A stretch of DNA of 64,000 nucleotides. Source: Coriobacteriaceae bacterium (GTDB lineage Bacteria > Actinomycetota > Coriobacteriia > Coriobacteriales > Coriobacteriaceae). The position numbers and the translations under genes were made by a program. Under the pieces are notes generated by a model, which searched no databases, was not told the DNA's origin, and worked only from the letters and a program-made list of their open reading frames with translations. The stretch covers positions 1-64,000 of the forward strand of contig CABJEP010000014.1 in NCBI GenBank assembly GCA_902364645.1, given 5' to 3'. This document shows, one piece after another, positions 50,905 through 59,059 of this stretch (the first letter of the stretch is position 1; each line of letters opens with the position of its first letter).

Positions 50905-51672
50905 TTGACGATCGATATGAATAGTGCGGCGGGCACGAACGGTGCGGGCGGCGAGGCCGCGCCGCTCATCGAGCTGCGCAACGTGGTGTTCTCATATACG
51001 GGGCATACGGTGGTCGACGGCGTTTCGCTGCAGGTCGATCGTGGTGAACTCGTTGCCCTGCTTGGTCCTAACGGTTGTGGCAAGACGACGATCATGCGCC
51101 TTATTAACGGCCTTGAGCTTACGGACGCGGGTGCGTACCTGTTCGATGGGCGCGTGGTCGATGCGGCATATCTCAAGGATTCCGCAGCCGCTCAGCGTTT
51201 TCATCAGCGCGTGGGCTTTGTGTTCCAGAATGCCGACGCCCAGCTGTTCTGTGCCACGGTGGGCGAGGAAGTTGCTTTTGGTCCCGCGCAGATGGGGCTG
51301 CCGACAGACGAGCTCGAGCGCTGCGTCCGCGATGCCATGGAGCTGTTCCAGGTTGCCGATCTGGTCGATGCCTCGCCCTATCAGCTTTCGGGCGGGCAAA
51401 AGAAACGCGTTGCGCTGGCGGCGGTCGTATCGATGAACCCCGATATCCTAGTGCTCGATGAGCCTACCAATGGGCTCGACGAGGATTCATGCGACATCGT
51501 GGTTAACTTCTTGCTGGCTTACGTCGCGGCGGGCAAGACGGTCTTGATGAGCACACATCACCAGGATTTGGTGCGACGCCTGGGTGCCCGTGCAATCTAT
51601 ATCGATCGATATCACCATGTGGTCGAGGCGCCTTCGCCGTCGTATGGGACCGAAAGCGGTGCTACGGACTAG
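50905..51672 (+). CDS. cbiO: ECF transporter ATP-binding protein CbiO
   Basis: An ABC ATPase of about 255 residues. From the TTG at 50905, Walker A (GPNGCGKTT) is near 54-62, the Q-loop FVFQNADAQLF near 107, the LSGGQKKR signature near 162 and Walker B ILVLDEPTNGLDE near 182; the H-loop STHH follows. The TTG lies seven bases after GGAAGGG. An in-frame ATG at 50881 would add eight residues but has only GGGG directly before it. It probably works as a homodimer powering cobalt uptake. Confidence 0.92.
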   Translation: MTIDMNSAAGTNGAGGEAAPLIELRNVVFSYTGHTVVDGVSLQVDRGELVALLGPNGCGKTTIMRLINGLELTDAGAYLFDGRVVDAAYLKDSAAAQRFHQRVGFVFQNADAQLFCATVGEEVAFGPAQMGLPTDELERCVRDAMELFQVADLVDASPYQLSGGQKKRVALAAVVSMNPDILVLDEPTNGLDEDSCDIVVNFLLAYVAAGKTVLMSTHHQDLVRRLGARAIYIDRYHHVVEAPSPSYGTESGATD

Positions 51673-51751
51673 TTGCTGCGTAGAGCGTGCGTAGCCGCCC
51701 GCGCGGCTTTGCCGTGATGGTATAGTTATCCAGGTTTTTATGGGGGTGGCT

Positions 51752-52600
51752 ATGCCAAGCTGGAACATTCATATCGCTCAGACGGAGCGTTTGCTGGAGC
51801 GCACCGGTGCGCTTGCCAATAGCGTGCGCGACCGCAATGCCTTTTTGTTTGGCTGCGTGGTTCCGGATATCTTCGTGGGCTATATGGTCCCTGGCATCGC
51901 CGATCCCATCCCGTACCGCATTACGCACTTTGCAAAGCCCGAGCCTATCCCTAAGCCGCGCGAGCACGAGTTCTGGGATACCTATGTGGCGCCGCTGCTC
52001 AAAGGGGCGCCTGTTGGTACGCCGGCTGCCGCGACCTCGATCGCCGAGGAGCGCGAGCGACTCAATCGGGTGCATTATCCCCAGCGCTACAAGGATGCCG
52101 AGCCGGTTGCCGGTCCCAGCGCCTGTGAGTTCTCGCTTGCGTCCGAAGATGTGGCGCAGTCACTGCTCGATTTAACGCTGGGCGTCTGGTCGCATCTGGT
52201 GGCCGACACGGTATGGAACACGCGTGTGAACCAGTATCTGGAAGCACACGGCGGCAAGCCGTGCGAGGAGTTCCGCATTAAAAAGCAAGGCGACTTTGAC
52301 TGGTTTGGCAAGACGCTGGGCATTGTTTCCATCCCGCGTGCGACCGATCGCCTGTATACCGCTGCGACGCGTTTTGGGCAGTATCCCATCCATAAGGAGT
52401 ATGTGCTCAAGACCATCGGCGTCATGCACGAGATTGTACGCGAAAACCCCGGCGAGCCCGATCATCCGCCGTATCGCCTGCTAACTGAGGAGTTTTTCGA
52501 TGCAACGTTTACCGAGGTCATCGAGCTGACCGAGGTGGGCTTTGCGACTCGCGTTGCCTCTTCTGACGTTCCCGCAGTCCCCCTGATCGCTAGCTGCTAG
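51752..52600 (+). CDS. Zinc-dependent phospholipase C-like protein
   Basis: A 282-residue protein resembling the bacterial zinc-dependent phospholipase C/S1-P1-like fold (PF00882 type). It starts MPSWNIHIAQTERLL, where the histidine near the N-terminus is a typical zinc ligand. It also has NAFLFGCVVPDIFVGY near 31, THFAKP near 60 and WSHLVADTVWN near 147. No signal peptide is seen. The ATG at 51752 follows GGGGGTGG; another ATG 12 bases upstream overlaps that site. Its stop overlaps the stop of the convergent 52597 gene by three bases within CTAG. Confidence 0.72.
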   Translation: MPSWNIHIAQTERLLERTGALANSVRDRNAFLFGCVVPDIFVGYMVPGIADPIPYRITHFAKPEPIPKPREHEFWDTYVAPLLKGAPVGTPAAATSIAEERERLNRVHYPQRYKDAEPVAGPSACEFSLASEDVAQSLLDLTLGVWSHLVADTVWNTRVNQYLEAHGGKPCEEFRIKKQGDFDWFGKTLGIVSIPRATDRLYTAATRFGQYPIHKEYVLKTIGVMHEIVRENPGEPDHPPYRLLTEEFFDATFTEVIELTEVGFATRVASSDVPAVPLIASC

Positions 52601-53670
52601 CCGGCCGGCTTGACGGCGAACAGCTCATCCCAATCGACCAATAGCTCCCGCCGCAGGGCATCTTCGGTGGTGCGTTCCTGATCGGTCTTTGGGATGTAGG
52701 GGAGCCCTGCCTTTTTATGGATGAGTTCGGCGATGTTGTTAAAGCTCTTCGTGTCTTTGATTTGCTCATAGGTTATCTGGATAACGTCATAGCCCATGCT
52801 TGTGAGGGCGGTGGTGCGCTCGGCATCGGAGAGACTTGCGGCTTCGCCATCGTGGGCGGAGCGGCCTTGGCATTCCAGGATGACGCCCATGCTGTCGGTG
52901 TTGCTCTCGATGAGGATATCGGCGTAGCAGCAGGTTTTGTCATACAGTGAGCGCGCGGCGTCGCTGAGTGGGATGCGCACGTTGTTTGCGATGTTGATAC
53001 CCATGCCGCCCTCGTTGCGGGGGAGCGAGACAAGTATGGAGGTCTGTACTTCGAAGGGCGAGGCGGTCTGCCCCGTCATGTGCTCGGCCGCCCAGCGCAG
53101 TTGTTTAACGCCGCGCAGGCCTGCAGCCTGCTTGGCGAACGCGGCGATATCCGCCGCGCTGAGGAGCGGCGGGCGCTTCCACAAATTGGTGTCATTGCCC
53201 TTGGTGTCGACAACACGCTCCCAACCGCAGTTGGGTGGAATGAGCTTAAGCGAAATGGCTTCATCGAGTTGTTGTTGCGTTCGCTCGCAGGGCTTAAACA
53301 CTGCAAAGGAGCCGCACATCTCGTGGCAAGCCATGAGTAACTGGTTGCGTGAGACCTGCGTAGCAAGGCTGAGCAGCGTAAACTCGGGCGACGTGACATC
53401 AAATCCATGTTCAGTTTGCCTAAACGACCCGGGAGGCGGCTCTTGGGTCAGGAGGTGCGATTTAAACAGGCTTCGCGACCCGGATTGTGCTCGAGTGAAT
53501 ACAAGCCTGTGAAGCGGTGCATGAAGCAGGTCTTTTACAACTGCATGACTTCCGAGGCCGCAACATCTGCGATCCATATTGCCAAGGCTAATGGCGGGGT
53601 AAAGCCCTAATACCTGCGGCGGGATACGGTGATAGTAAAAAGCGGATTGACCGCATAGCGTCAGGTCCAT
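52597..53670 (-). CDS. AbiEi-like protein with VSR/DUF559-like nuclease domain
   Basis: A 357-residue protein related to the 26736 gene. It contains TSPEFTLLSLATQV near 115 and LRGVKQLRWAAEHMTG near 210. The C-terminal block DILIESNT...GVILECQGRSAHDG...TALTSMGYDVIQITYEQI (about 270-325) has the acidic and ECQ residues expected of a VSR/DUF559-like nuclease fold. The start at 53670 follows AGGAGG on the minus strand. No partner toxin is adjacent. It may be a solitary nuclease or regulator; the family appears common in Coriobacteriia, from memory. Confidence 0.65.
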   Translation of the reverse strand: MDLTLCGQSAFYYHRIPPQVLGLYPAISLGNMDRRCCGLGSHAVVKDLLHAPLHRLVFTRAQSGSRSLFKSHLLTQEPPPGSFRQTEHGFDVTSPEFTLLSLATQVSRNQLLMACHEMCGSFAVFKPCERTQQQLDEAISLKLIPPNCGWERVVDTKGNDTNLWKRPPLLSAADIAAFAKQAAGLRGVKQLRWAAEHMTGQTASPFEVQTSILVSLPRNEGGMGINIANNVRIPLSDAARSLYDKTCCYADILIESNTDSMGVILECQGRSAHDGEAASLSDAERTTALTSMGYDVIQITYEQIKDTKSFNNIAELIHKKAGLPYIPKTDQERTTEDALRRELLVDWDELFAVKPAG

Positions 53671-53721
53671 GATATCCTCCTGGTCGAAATGTGCTTTTGG
53701 ACCGTGCGATGCCAGCGTCAA

Positions 53722-53849
53722 TTCGGAAGTATGCGGCAAAATCTGAACCCTGTGAGCAGACCTGGCTTTTGATGCCAGTTTATCAGGCATTTTGTTGCGA
53801 AAAAACGGGGTGTGCTCGGAGGTCTCAGAATTTGCCGCATACTTCCGAA
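53722..53849. repeat. Inverted repeat with 25-bp arms
   Basis: Arms 53722-53746 and 53825-53849 match in inverted orientation with one mismatch. The 78-bp centre has no coding signal. It lies between the AbiEi-like gene and pyruvate kinase. The remaining 53850-54025 shows no other feature. Confidence 0.8.
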
Positions 53850-54030
53850 AACGCGGTCGATCTGGCTCTTGCTAAAACGATTTAGCAGCGTCAGGTAAGG
53901 TGTGGTTTCGCCATCGGGCGAACACTTTTAGCACTTGGGACTTTATTTTTGGGCCTCGAAAGGTGGATTTCGCGCTTTTGGTAAAGAAATGGGTGCGTGT
54001 TTTGCCGTGTGCCGGCATTGACACAGAAAA

Positions 54031-54061
54031 AGGGCCCGGAAGGCGAAGCCTTCCAGGCCCT
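54031..54061 (-). terminator. Terminator of the pyruvate kinase gene
   Basis: A 13-bp stem with one mismatch (54031-54044 with 54048-54061) and loop GAA, followed on the minus strand by TTTTTC. It lies just downstream of the pyk stop. Confidence 0.85.
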
Positions 54062-54091
54062 TTGCAATGCAAACATGCTTGCAAGTACGAT

Positions 54092-55552
54092 TTAGCGGAC
54101 CTGAGCGACGTAAGCGACGTTGGTCGAGGAGACCTTGTCCTCGAGCTGGACGCTCATGCGGGGATCGCCGGCGGTGGCGACGGTCAGATCGCCGGCCTCG
54201 ACGTAGCCGAGCTCCTTAGCGGTCTCGATCGCCTTGACGATCGTGCCGTTGACGGTGCCCTGGGTAATCTCGGCCTGATGCGGGATAACGCCCCAGTACA
54301 TGATCATCTGCTGGACGGCCCACTCGTGGCGGGAGAACGCGCAGATCGGCATGTTGGGACGGAAGTGCGAGATCAAGCGAGCGGTACGACCGGTGGTCGT
54401 CGGCACGGTGATGCACTTGGCGCCAACGGTGGTGGCCATGTTCACAGCGGACATACCCACAACGTTGTTGACGACGCGGGTGCCGTGAGCATCGGCCGGA
54501 ACCTCGAGCGGAGCGTGAGCCGGGAGGTACTTCTCGGTCTCGAGAGCAATGCTGGCCTGCATCTTAACGGCCTCGACCGGGTACTTACCGGCAGCGGACT
54601 CGCCAGAGAGCATAACGGCGTCGGTGCCGTCGTAGATGGCGTTAGCAACGTCGGCAACCTCGGCGCGCGTCGGGCGCGGGTTCTGCTGCATGGAGTCGAG
54701 CATCTGCGTAGCGGTGATAACGGGCTTGTAGGCCGCGTTGCACTTGGCGATGATCTCCTTCTGGATGTGCGGAACGAGCTCGGGCTTGATCTCGATGCCC
54801 AGGTCGCCACGGGCGACCATGATGCCGTCGGAAGCCTCGAGAATCTCGTCGAAGTTCTCGACGCCCAAGGCGCACTCGATCTTCGGGAAGATCGTCACGT
54901 GCTCGCCGCCGTTCTCGCGGCAAAGCTCGCGGATGCCGCGGACGGACTCGCCGTCACGGATGAAGGAAGCGGCGATGTAGTCGATGTTCTCGGTCAGGCC
55001 AAAGAGGATGTCCTGACGATCGCGCTCGGTGATGGCGGGCAGCGAGATGTTGACGTTGGGCATGTTGACGCCCTTGCGCTCGCCGATCAGGCCGTCGTTC
55101 TTAACGACGCAGGTCATGTCCTGGCCACTGACGGACTCGACCTCGAGGGCAACCAGGCCGTCATCGATCAGGATGAGGGAGCCCTTCTCGACCTCGGAAG
55201 GCAGAGCCAGGTAGTCGAGGGAGATGTGCTCAGCGGTGCCGTGGAAATCCTCGGACGTGGGCTGAGCGGTGACGACGATCTTATCGCCGGTCTTGACGGC
55301 AACCTTCTTGCCGTCGACCAGGAGGCCGGTGCGGACCTCGGGGCCCTTGGTGTCGAGCAGGATGCCGACAGGCAGACCGAGCTCCTTGGAAATACGGCGG
55401 ACGCGCTCGATGCGACCGTGGTGCTCGTCGTAGGAGCCGTGCGAGAAGTTAAAACGGGCGACGTTCATGCCCGCCTTGATCATCTCGCGGATGGTCTCGT
55501 CGCTATCGCAGGCGGGACCCATGGTGCATACAATCTTAGTGCGCTTGTACAT
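54092..55552 (-). CDS. pyk: Pyruvate kinase
   Basis: A 486-residue glycolytic enzyme making pyruvate and ATP from phosphoenolpyruvate and ADP. Visible signatures are KIVCTMGPAC at 6-15, ARFNFSHG near 32 and LLDTKGPEVRTG near 65. IFPKIECALGVENFDEIL (active-site lysine near 220), MVARGDLGIEI near 243 and the TATQMLDSM loop near 275 follow. The C-terminal allosteric domain is present; there is no extra C-terminal phosphohistidine domain. The ATG at 55552 follows GGAGG on the minus strand. It is divergent from the P-type ATPase gene. Confidence 0.97.
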   Translation of the reverse strand: MYKRTKIVCTMGPACDSDETIREMIKAGMNVARFNFSHGSYDEHHGRIERVRRISKELGLPVGILLDTKGPEVRTGLLVDGKKVAVKTGDKIVVTAQPTSEDFHGTAEHISLDYLALPSEVEKGSLILIDDGLVALEVESVSGQDMTCVVKNDGLIGERKGVNMPNVNISLPAITERDRQDILFGLTENIDYIAASFIRDGESVRGIRELCRENGGEHVTIFPKIECALGVENFDEILEASDGIMVARGDLGIEIKPELVPHIQKEIIAKCNAAYKPVITATQMLDSMQQNPRPTRAEVADVANAIYDGTDAVMLSGESAAGKYPVEAVKMQASIALETEKYLPAHAPLEVPADAHGTRVVNNVVGMSAVNMATTVGAKCITVPTTTGRTARLISHFRPNMPICAFSRHEWAVQQMIMYWGVIPHQAEITQGTVNGTIVKAIETAKELGYVEAGDLTVATAGDPRMSVQLEDKVSSTNVAYVAQVR

Positions 55553-55846
55553 TCAGACCTCCATCTGACATCGTCTTGCGCTGATAGATAAACCATAAGA
55601 AATAAAACCGAGATGATTATAACGAAATGCCGACCGAATACCCCAAAAAATCGACCGTATGCCGAAATGGAAGTTCATTTTTTGCGGGAAAAACGGTATA
55701 TGAAAAATCTTTACCAACCACTCCAACCGCTGCTATCTGGGCGATATGTCAGTTTGGCGATGTGCCGAAGAAAAAACGTTTTACCAATGTTGAGCATCAC
55801 ACGGTCTGCACCGTTGCGTGCGGACCATATTTCCAAACCGATTGTT
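55553..55846. other. Divergent promoter region between pyk and the P-type ATPase
   Basis: AT-rich stretch carrying the pyk ribosome binding site and, presumably, its promoter near 55580-55620. ORFs here of 75-100 codons lack ribosome binding sites and are not supported. No other feature was recognised. Confidence 0.4.
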
Positions 55847-55876
55847 TTGGCTAGACGCGTCTCTTTGGGGTACCAT
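55847..55876 (+). promoter_or_regulatory. Promoter of the P-type ATPase leader
   Basis: TTGGCT (55847-55852) and TACCAT (55871-55876) are separated by 18 bp. The predicted start near 55883 would place the first leader hairpin eight bases into the transcript. Confidence 0.45.
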
Positions 55877-55890
55877 AGCTCCACTATCAA

Positions 55891-55990
55891 CTGCCGCTCA
55901 GCACGGCAGCCTTGATGAGCCCTTGCCCTTCTCCTGGGAATTATGATCGGGCATCAATCTGCTGAGTGGCCCGAATCCCAGGAGGGGACT
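55891..55990 (+). promoter_or_regulatory. Candidate regulatory RNA leader with kissing loop and ribosome-binding-site hairpin
   Basis: Hairpin 1 is CTGCCG (55891-55896), loop CTCAGCA (55897-55903), CGGCAG (55904-55909). Hairpin 2 joins TCCTGGGA (55932-55939) with TCCCAGGA (55976-55983), plus TCGGGC (55947-55952) with GCCCGA (55969-55974). Its loop holds TGCTGAG (55960-55966), exactly complementary to loop 1. Hairpin 2 covers AGGA of the AGGAGGGG ribosome binding site. An alternative stem pairs TTGATG (55912-55917) with CATCAA (55952-55957) and would break hairpin 2. No known riboswitch class was recognised. Confidence 0.5.
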
Positions 55991-55994
55991 CTAT

Positions 55995-58676
55995 ATGCAA
56001 AAGGAATACCTGTCCGCCGCGGCGGAGGTGCTCAGCGACCAAGGTGTCGATGAGAACCTCGGCCTGAGCAACGACGAGGCGTCTTCGCGCCTCGCCAAGA
56101 CAGGCCCTAACAAGCTCGAGGAAGCCGAGAAGACGCCGCTGTGGAAGCGTTTCTTTGAGCAGATGGCCGACCCCATGGTCATCATGCTGATCGTTGCCGC
56201 CGTCATCAGTGCGCTCACGGGCATGGTCAAGGGCGAGCCCGACTTTGCCGATGTTGCCATCATCATGTTCGTCGTTATCGTCAACTCGGTGCTGGGCGTG
56301 GTCCAGGAAGCCAAGAGCGAGGAGGCCCTCGAGGCCCTGCAGGAGATGAGTGCGGCGCAGTCCAAGGTGCTACGCGACGGCAAGCTCGTGCACCTGCCGA
56401 GCGCCGAGCTCGTGCCCGGCGACGTGATCATGCTCGAGGCGGGCGACTCCGTCCCGGCCGACTGCCGCGTGCTCGAGAGCGCCACGATGAAGATCGAAGA
56501 GGCCGCGCTCACCGGCGAGTCCGTGCCCGTCGAGAAGCATGCCAACGTGATCGAGCTCGCCGCCGGCACCGACGACGTGCCGCTCGGCGACCGTAAGAAC
56601 ATGTGCTATATGGGCTCCACCGTCGTGTACGGCCGTGGTCGCGCCGTCGTGGTCGGCACCGGCATGAACACCGAGATGGGCAAGATCGCCGGCGCCCTGG
56701 CCGAGGCCAAGGAAGAGCTCACGCCGCTGCAGGTGAAGCTCGCCGAGCTCAGCCGCATCCTCACCATCATGGTGATCGTCATCTGCGTCGTCATCTTTGG
56801 CGTTGACATCCTCCGCCACGGCGTGGGCAACGTCCTTACCGATCCGACTGCCCTGCTCGACACCTTTATGGTCGCCGTCTCGCTCGCCGTCGCCGCCATC
56901 CCCGAGGGCCTTGTTGCCGTCGTGACCATCGTCCTTTCGCTTGGCGTGACCAAGATGGCCAAGCGCCAGGCGATTATCCGCAAGCTCTCTGCTGTCGAGA
57001 CCCTTGGCTGCACACAGACCATCTGCTCCGACAAGACCGGTACCCTTACCCAGAACAAGATGACCGTCGTCAAGCACGAGCTCGCTGCGCCCAAGGAGAA
57101 GTTCCTGGCCGGCATGGCGCTGTGCTCCGATGCTCAGTGGGACGAGGAGCTGGGCGAGGCCGTGGGCGAGCCGACCGAGTGCGCGCTCGTCAACGACGCC
57201 GGCAAGGCTGGCCTCACCGGCCTGACTGCCGAGCATCCGCGCGTGGGCGAGGCCCCGTTCGACTCGGGCCGCAAGATGATGTCCGTGATCGTCGAGACCT
57301 TGGATGGCGAGTACGAGCAGTACACCAAGGGCGCGCCCGACGTGGTGATCGGCCTGTGCACCCATATCTACGAGGGCGAAAAGGTCGTCCCGCTGACCGA
57401 GGAGCGTCGCGCCGAGCTCGTGGCCGCCAACAAGGCCATGGCCGACGAGGCTCTGCGCGTGCTGGCGCTGGCAAGCCGCACCTACACCGAGGTCCCGAGC
57501 GACTGCAGCCCCGCTGCGCTCGAGCACGACTTGGTCTTCTGCGGCCTGTCCGGCATGATCGACCCGGTCCGCCCCGAGGTCGCCGAAGCCATCCGCGAGG
57601 CCCACGACGCTGGCATTCGCACCGTCATGATCACGGGCGACCACATCGACACCGCCGTGGCCATCGCCAAGCAGCTGGGCATCGTCACCGATCGCAGCCA
57701 TGCCATCACCGGTGCCGACCTCGATCGCATGAGCGACGAGGAGCTCGACGCGCACATCGAGGACTACGGCGTGTACGCCCGCGTCCAGCCCGAGCACAAG
57801 ACCCGCATCGTCGAGGCCTGGAAGTCGCGTGACCAGATCGTGGCCATGACGGGCGATGGCGTCAACGACGCCCCGTCCATCAAGCGCGCCGACATCGGCG
57901 TGGGCATGGGCATCACCGGTACCGATGTCACCAAGAACGTCGCCGACATGGTGCTTGCCGACGACAATTTCGCCACCATCATCGGTGCCTGCGAAGAGGG
58001 CCGTCGCATCTACGACAACATCCGCAAGGTCATCCAGTTCCTGCTTTCGGCCAACCTTGCCGAGGTCTTCTCGGTGTTTATCGCCACGCTCATCGGCTTT
58101 ACCATCTTCCAGCCGGTGCAGCTGCTGTGGGTGAACCTGGTCACCGACTGCTTCCCTGCGCTCGCGCTGGGCATGGAGGACGCCGAGGGCGACATCATGA
58201 AGCGCAAGCCGCGCAACGCCAAGGATGGTGTCTTTGCCGGACATATGGGTCTGGACTGCGTGGTCCAGGGCCTAATCATCACCGTGCTGGTGCTGGCGAG
58301 CTTCTTTGTGGGCGTGTACTTTGACATGGGCTACATCCACATCGCCGATATGATCGCCGGCAATGCCGACGAGGAAGGCGTGATGATGGCCTTCATCACG
58401 CTCAACATGGTCGAGATTTTCCACTGCTTCAATATGCGCAGCCGTCGTGCGTCGCTGTTCACCATGAAGAAGCAGAACAAGTGGCTGTGGGCTTCCGCCG
58501 CGCTGGCGCTGGTGCTGACGGTGATCGTAACCGTGCAGCCGACGCTTGCCGAGATGTTCTTTGGCCCCGTGACGCTTGAGCTCAAGGGCGTTGTTGCTGC
58601 CCTGGGCCTGGCCTTCCTGATCATCCCGCTGATGGAGATCTACAAGGCGATCATGCGCGCGGTCGAGAAGGAGTAA
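55995..58676 (+). CDS. Cation-transporting P-type ATPase, calcium (PMCA/SERCA) type
   Basis: An 893-residue P2-type ATPase that should export Ca2+ or a similar cation. The N-terminal cation-ATPase domain is followed by an actuator with LTGESVPVEK near 175 and the M4 ion-binding motif AAIPEGL near 301. The phosphorylation site is DKTGTLT with Asp346, and the hinge is TGDGVNDAPSIKRADIGVGMG near 620. The C-terminal six-helix domain includes VNLVTDCFPALALGMED. PEGL rather than CPC or DPPR argues against heavy-metal or potassium transport. Translation may be controlled by the structured leader. Confidence 0.92.
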   Translation: MQKEYLSAAAEVLSDQGVDENLGLSNDEASSRLAKTGPNKLEEAEKTPLWKRFFEQMADPMVIMLIVAAVISALTGMVKGEPDFADVAIIMFVVIVNSVLGVVQEAKSEEALEALQEMSAAQSKVLRDGKLVHLPSAELVPGDVIMLEAGDSVPADCRVLESATMKIEEAALTGESVPVEKHANVIELAAGTDDVPLGDRKNMCYMGSTVVYGRGRAVVVGTGMNTEMGKIAGALAEAKEELTPLQVKLAELSRILTIMVIVICVVIFGVDILRHGVGNVLTDPTALLDTFMVAVSLAVAAIPEGLVAVVTIVLSLGVTKMAKRQAIIRKLSAVETLGCTQTICSDKTGTLTQNKMTVVKHELAAPKEKFLAGMALCSDAQWDEELGEAVGEPTECALVNDAGKAGLTGLTAEHPRVGEAPFDSGRKMMSVIVETLDGEYEQYTKGAPDVVIGLCTHIYEGEKVVPLTEERRAELVAANKAMADEALRVLALASRTYTEVPSDCSPAALEHDLVFCGLSGMIDPVRPEVAEAIREAHDAGIRTVMITGDHIDTAVAIAKQLGIVTDRSHAITGADLDRMSDEELDAHIEDYGVYARVQPEHKTRIVEAWKSRDQIVAMTGDGVNDAPSIKRADIGVGMGITGTDVTKNVADMVLADDNFATIIGACEEGRRIYDNIRKVIQFLLSANLAEVFSVFIATLIGFTIFQPVQLLWVNLVTDCFPALALGMEDAEGDIMKRKPRNAKDGVFAGHMGLDCVVQGLIITVLVLASFFVGVYFDMGYIHIADMIAGNADEEGVMMAFITLNMVEIFHCFNMRSRRASLFTMKKQNKWLWASAALALVLTVIVTVQPTLAEMFFGPVTLELKGVVAALGLAFLIIPLMEIYKAIMRAVEKE

Positions 58677-58688
58677 GTTAACCTGTCC

Positions 58689-58777
58689 GGGCCCGCCCCT
58701 GCGTGTTTTCTTCTTCGCTGGTCCTCGCGCTTCGCGCTGCGGGATCGCTCAGAAGAAAACACTCCCGGGGTGGGCCC
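58689..58777. repeat. Large stem-loop element after the P-type ATPase (family A, copy 2)
   Basis: Outer arms 58689-58714 and 58751-58777 pair nearly perfectly. The core TCCTCGCGCTTCGCGCTG followed by CGGGAT (58722-58745) parallels the element at 48646-48738. It begins 13 bp after the ATPase stop. Confidence 0.75.
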
Positions 58778-58779
58778 TA

Positions 58780-59011
58780 CGGTATCCTTACTGGCTTTTC
58801 TCCCGCGCGGATGAAAAAGGGCTGAGGGAAAGAAGGTGAGCGGCCGAGCAATTGCTCGGCCGCTCGTTTTGAATAAAGGATGTGCCCTTTGGAAACCCCT
58901 CTCGGGGGGCGGGCCCTGCGGTGACGTTGCTGACTTTTCTCCCGTGTGGATGATAAAGGCTGAGGGAAAGTGTGTGAGTCGGTCGAGCATTTGCTCGACC
59001 GACTCTTTTTT
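58780..59011 (+). repeat. Tandemly duplicated terminator module
   Basis: Two units of about 137 bp each share CTTTTCTCCCG, GGATGA, AAAGG and CTGAGGGAAAG, and each ends in a hairpin. The first hairpin is a perfect 28-bp palindrome (58838-58865). The second has a 13-bp stem (58976-58988 with 58993-59005) followed by seven T residues and is a strong terminator. Between them a partial copy of the family-A arm (CCCCTCTCGGGG) recurs near 58897. Confidence 0.75.
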
Positions 59012-59059
59012 GTGGGAAAATACCTGCTCAGTTGTGATTTATGGTGCTGGGAGGCGCTT

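Noticed and set aside
55613..55915. A 100-codon gene between pyk and the P-type ATPase
   Set aside because: It lacks a ribosome binding site, runs into the ATPase promoter and leader, and has no recognisable features.
56370..58244. A 624-codon minus-strand frame inside the P-type ATPase
   Set aside because: Its His/Asp/Gly-rich composition is typical of an antisense shadow, and the ATPase on the plus strand is complete.
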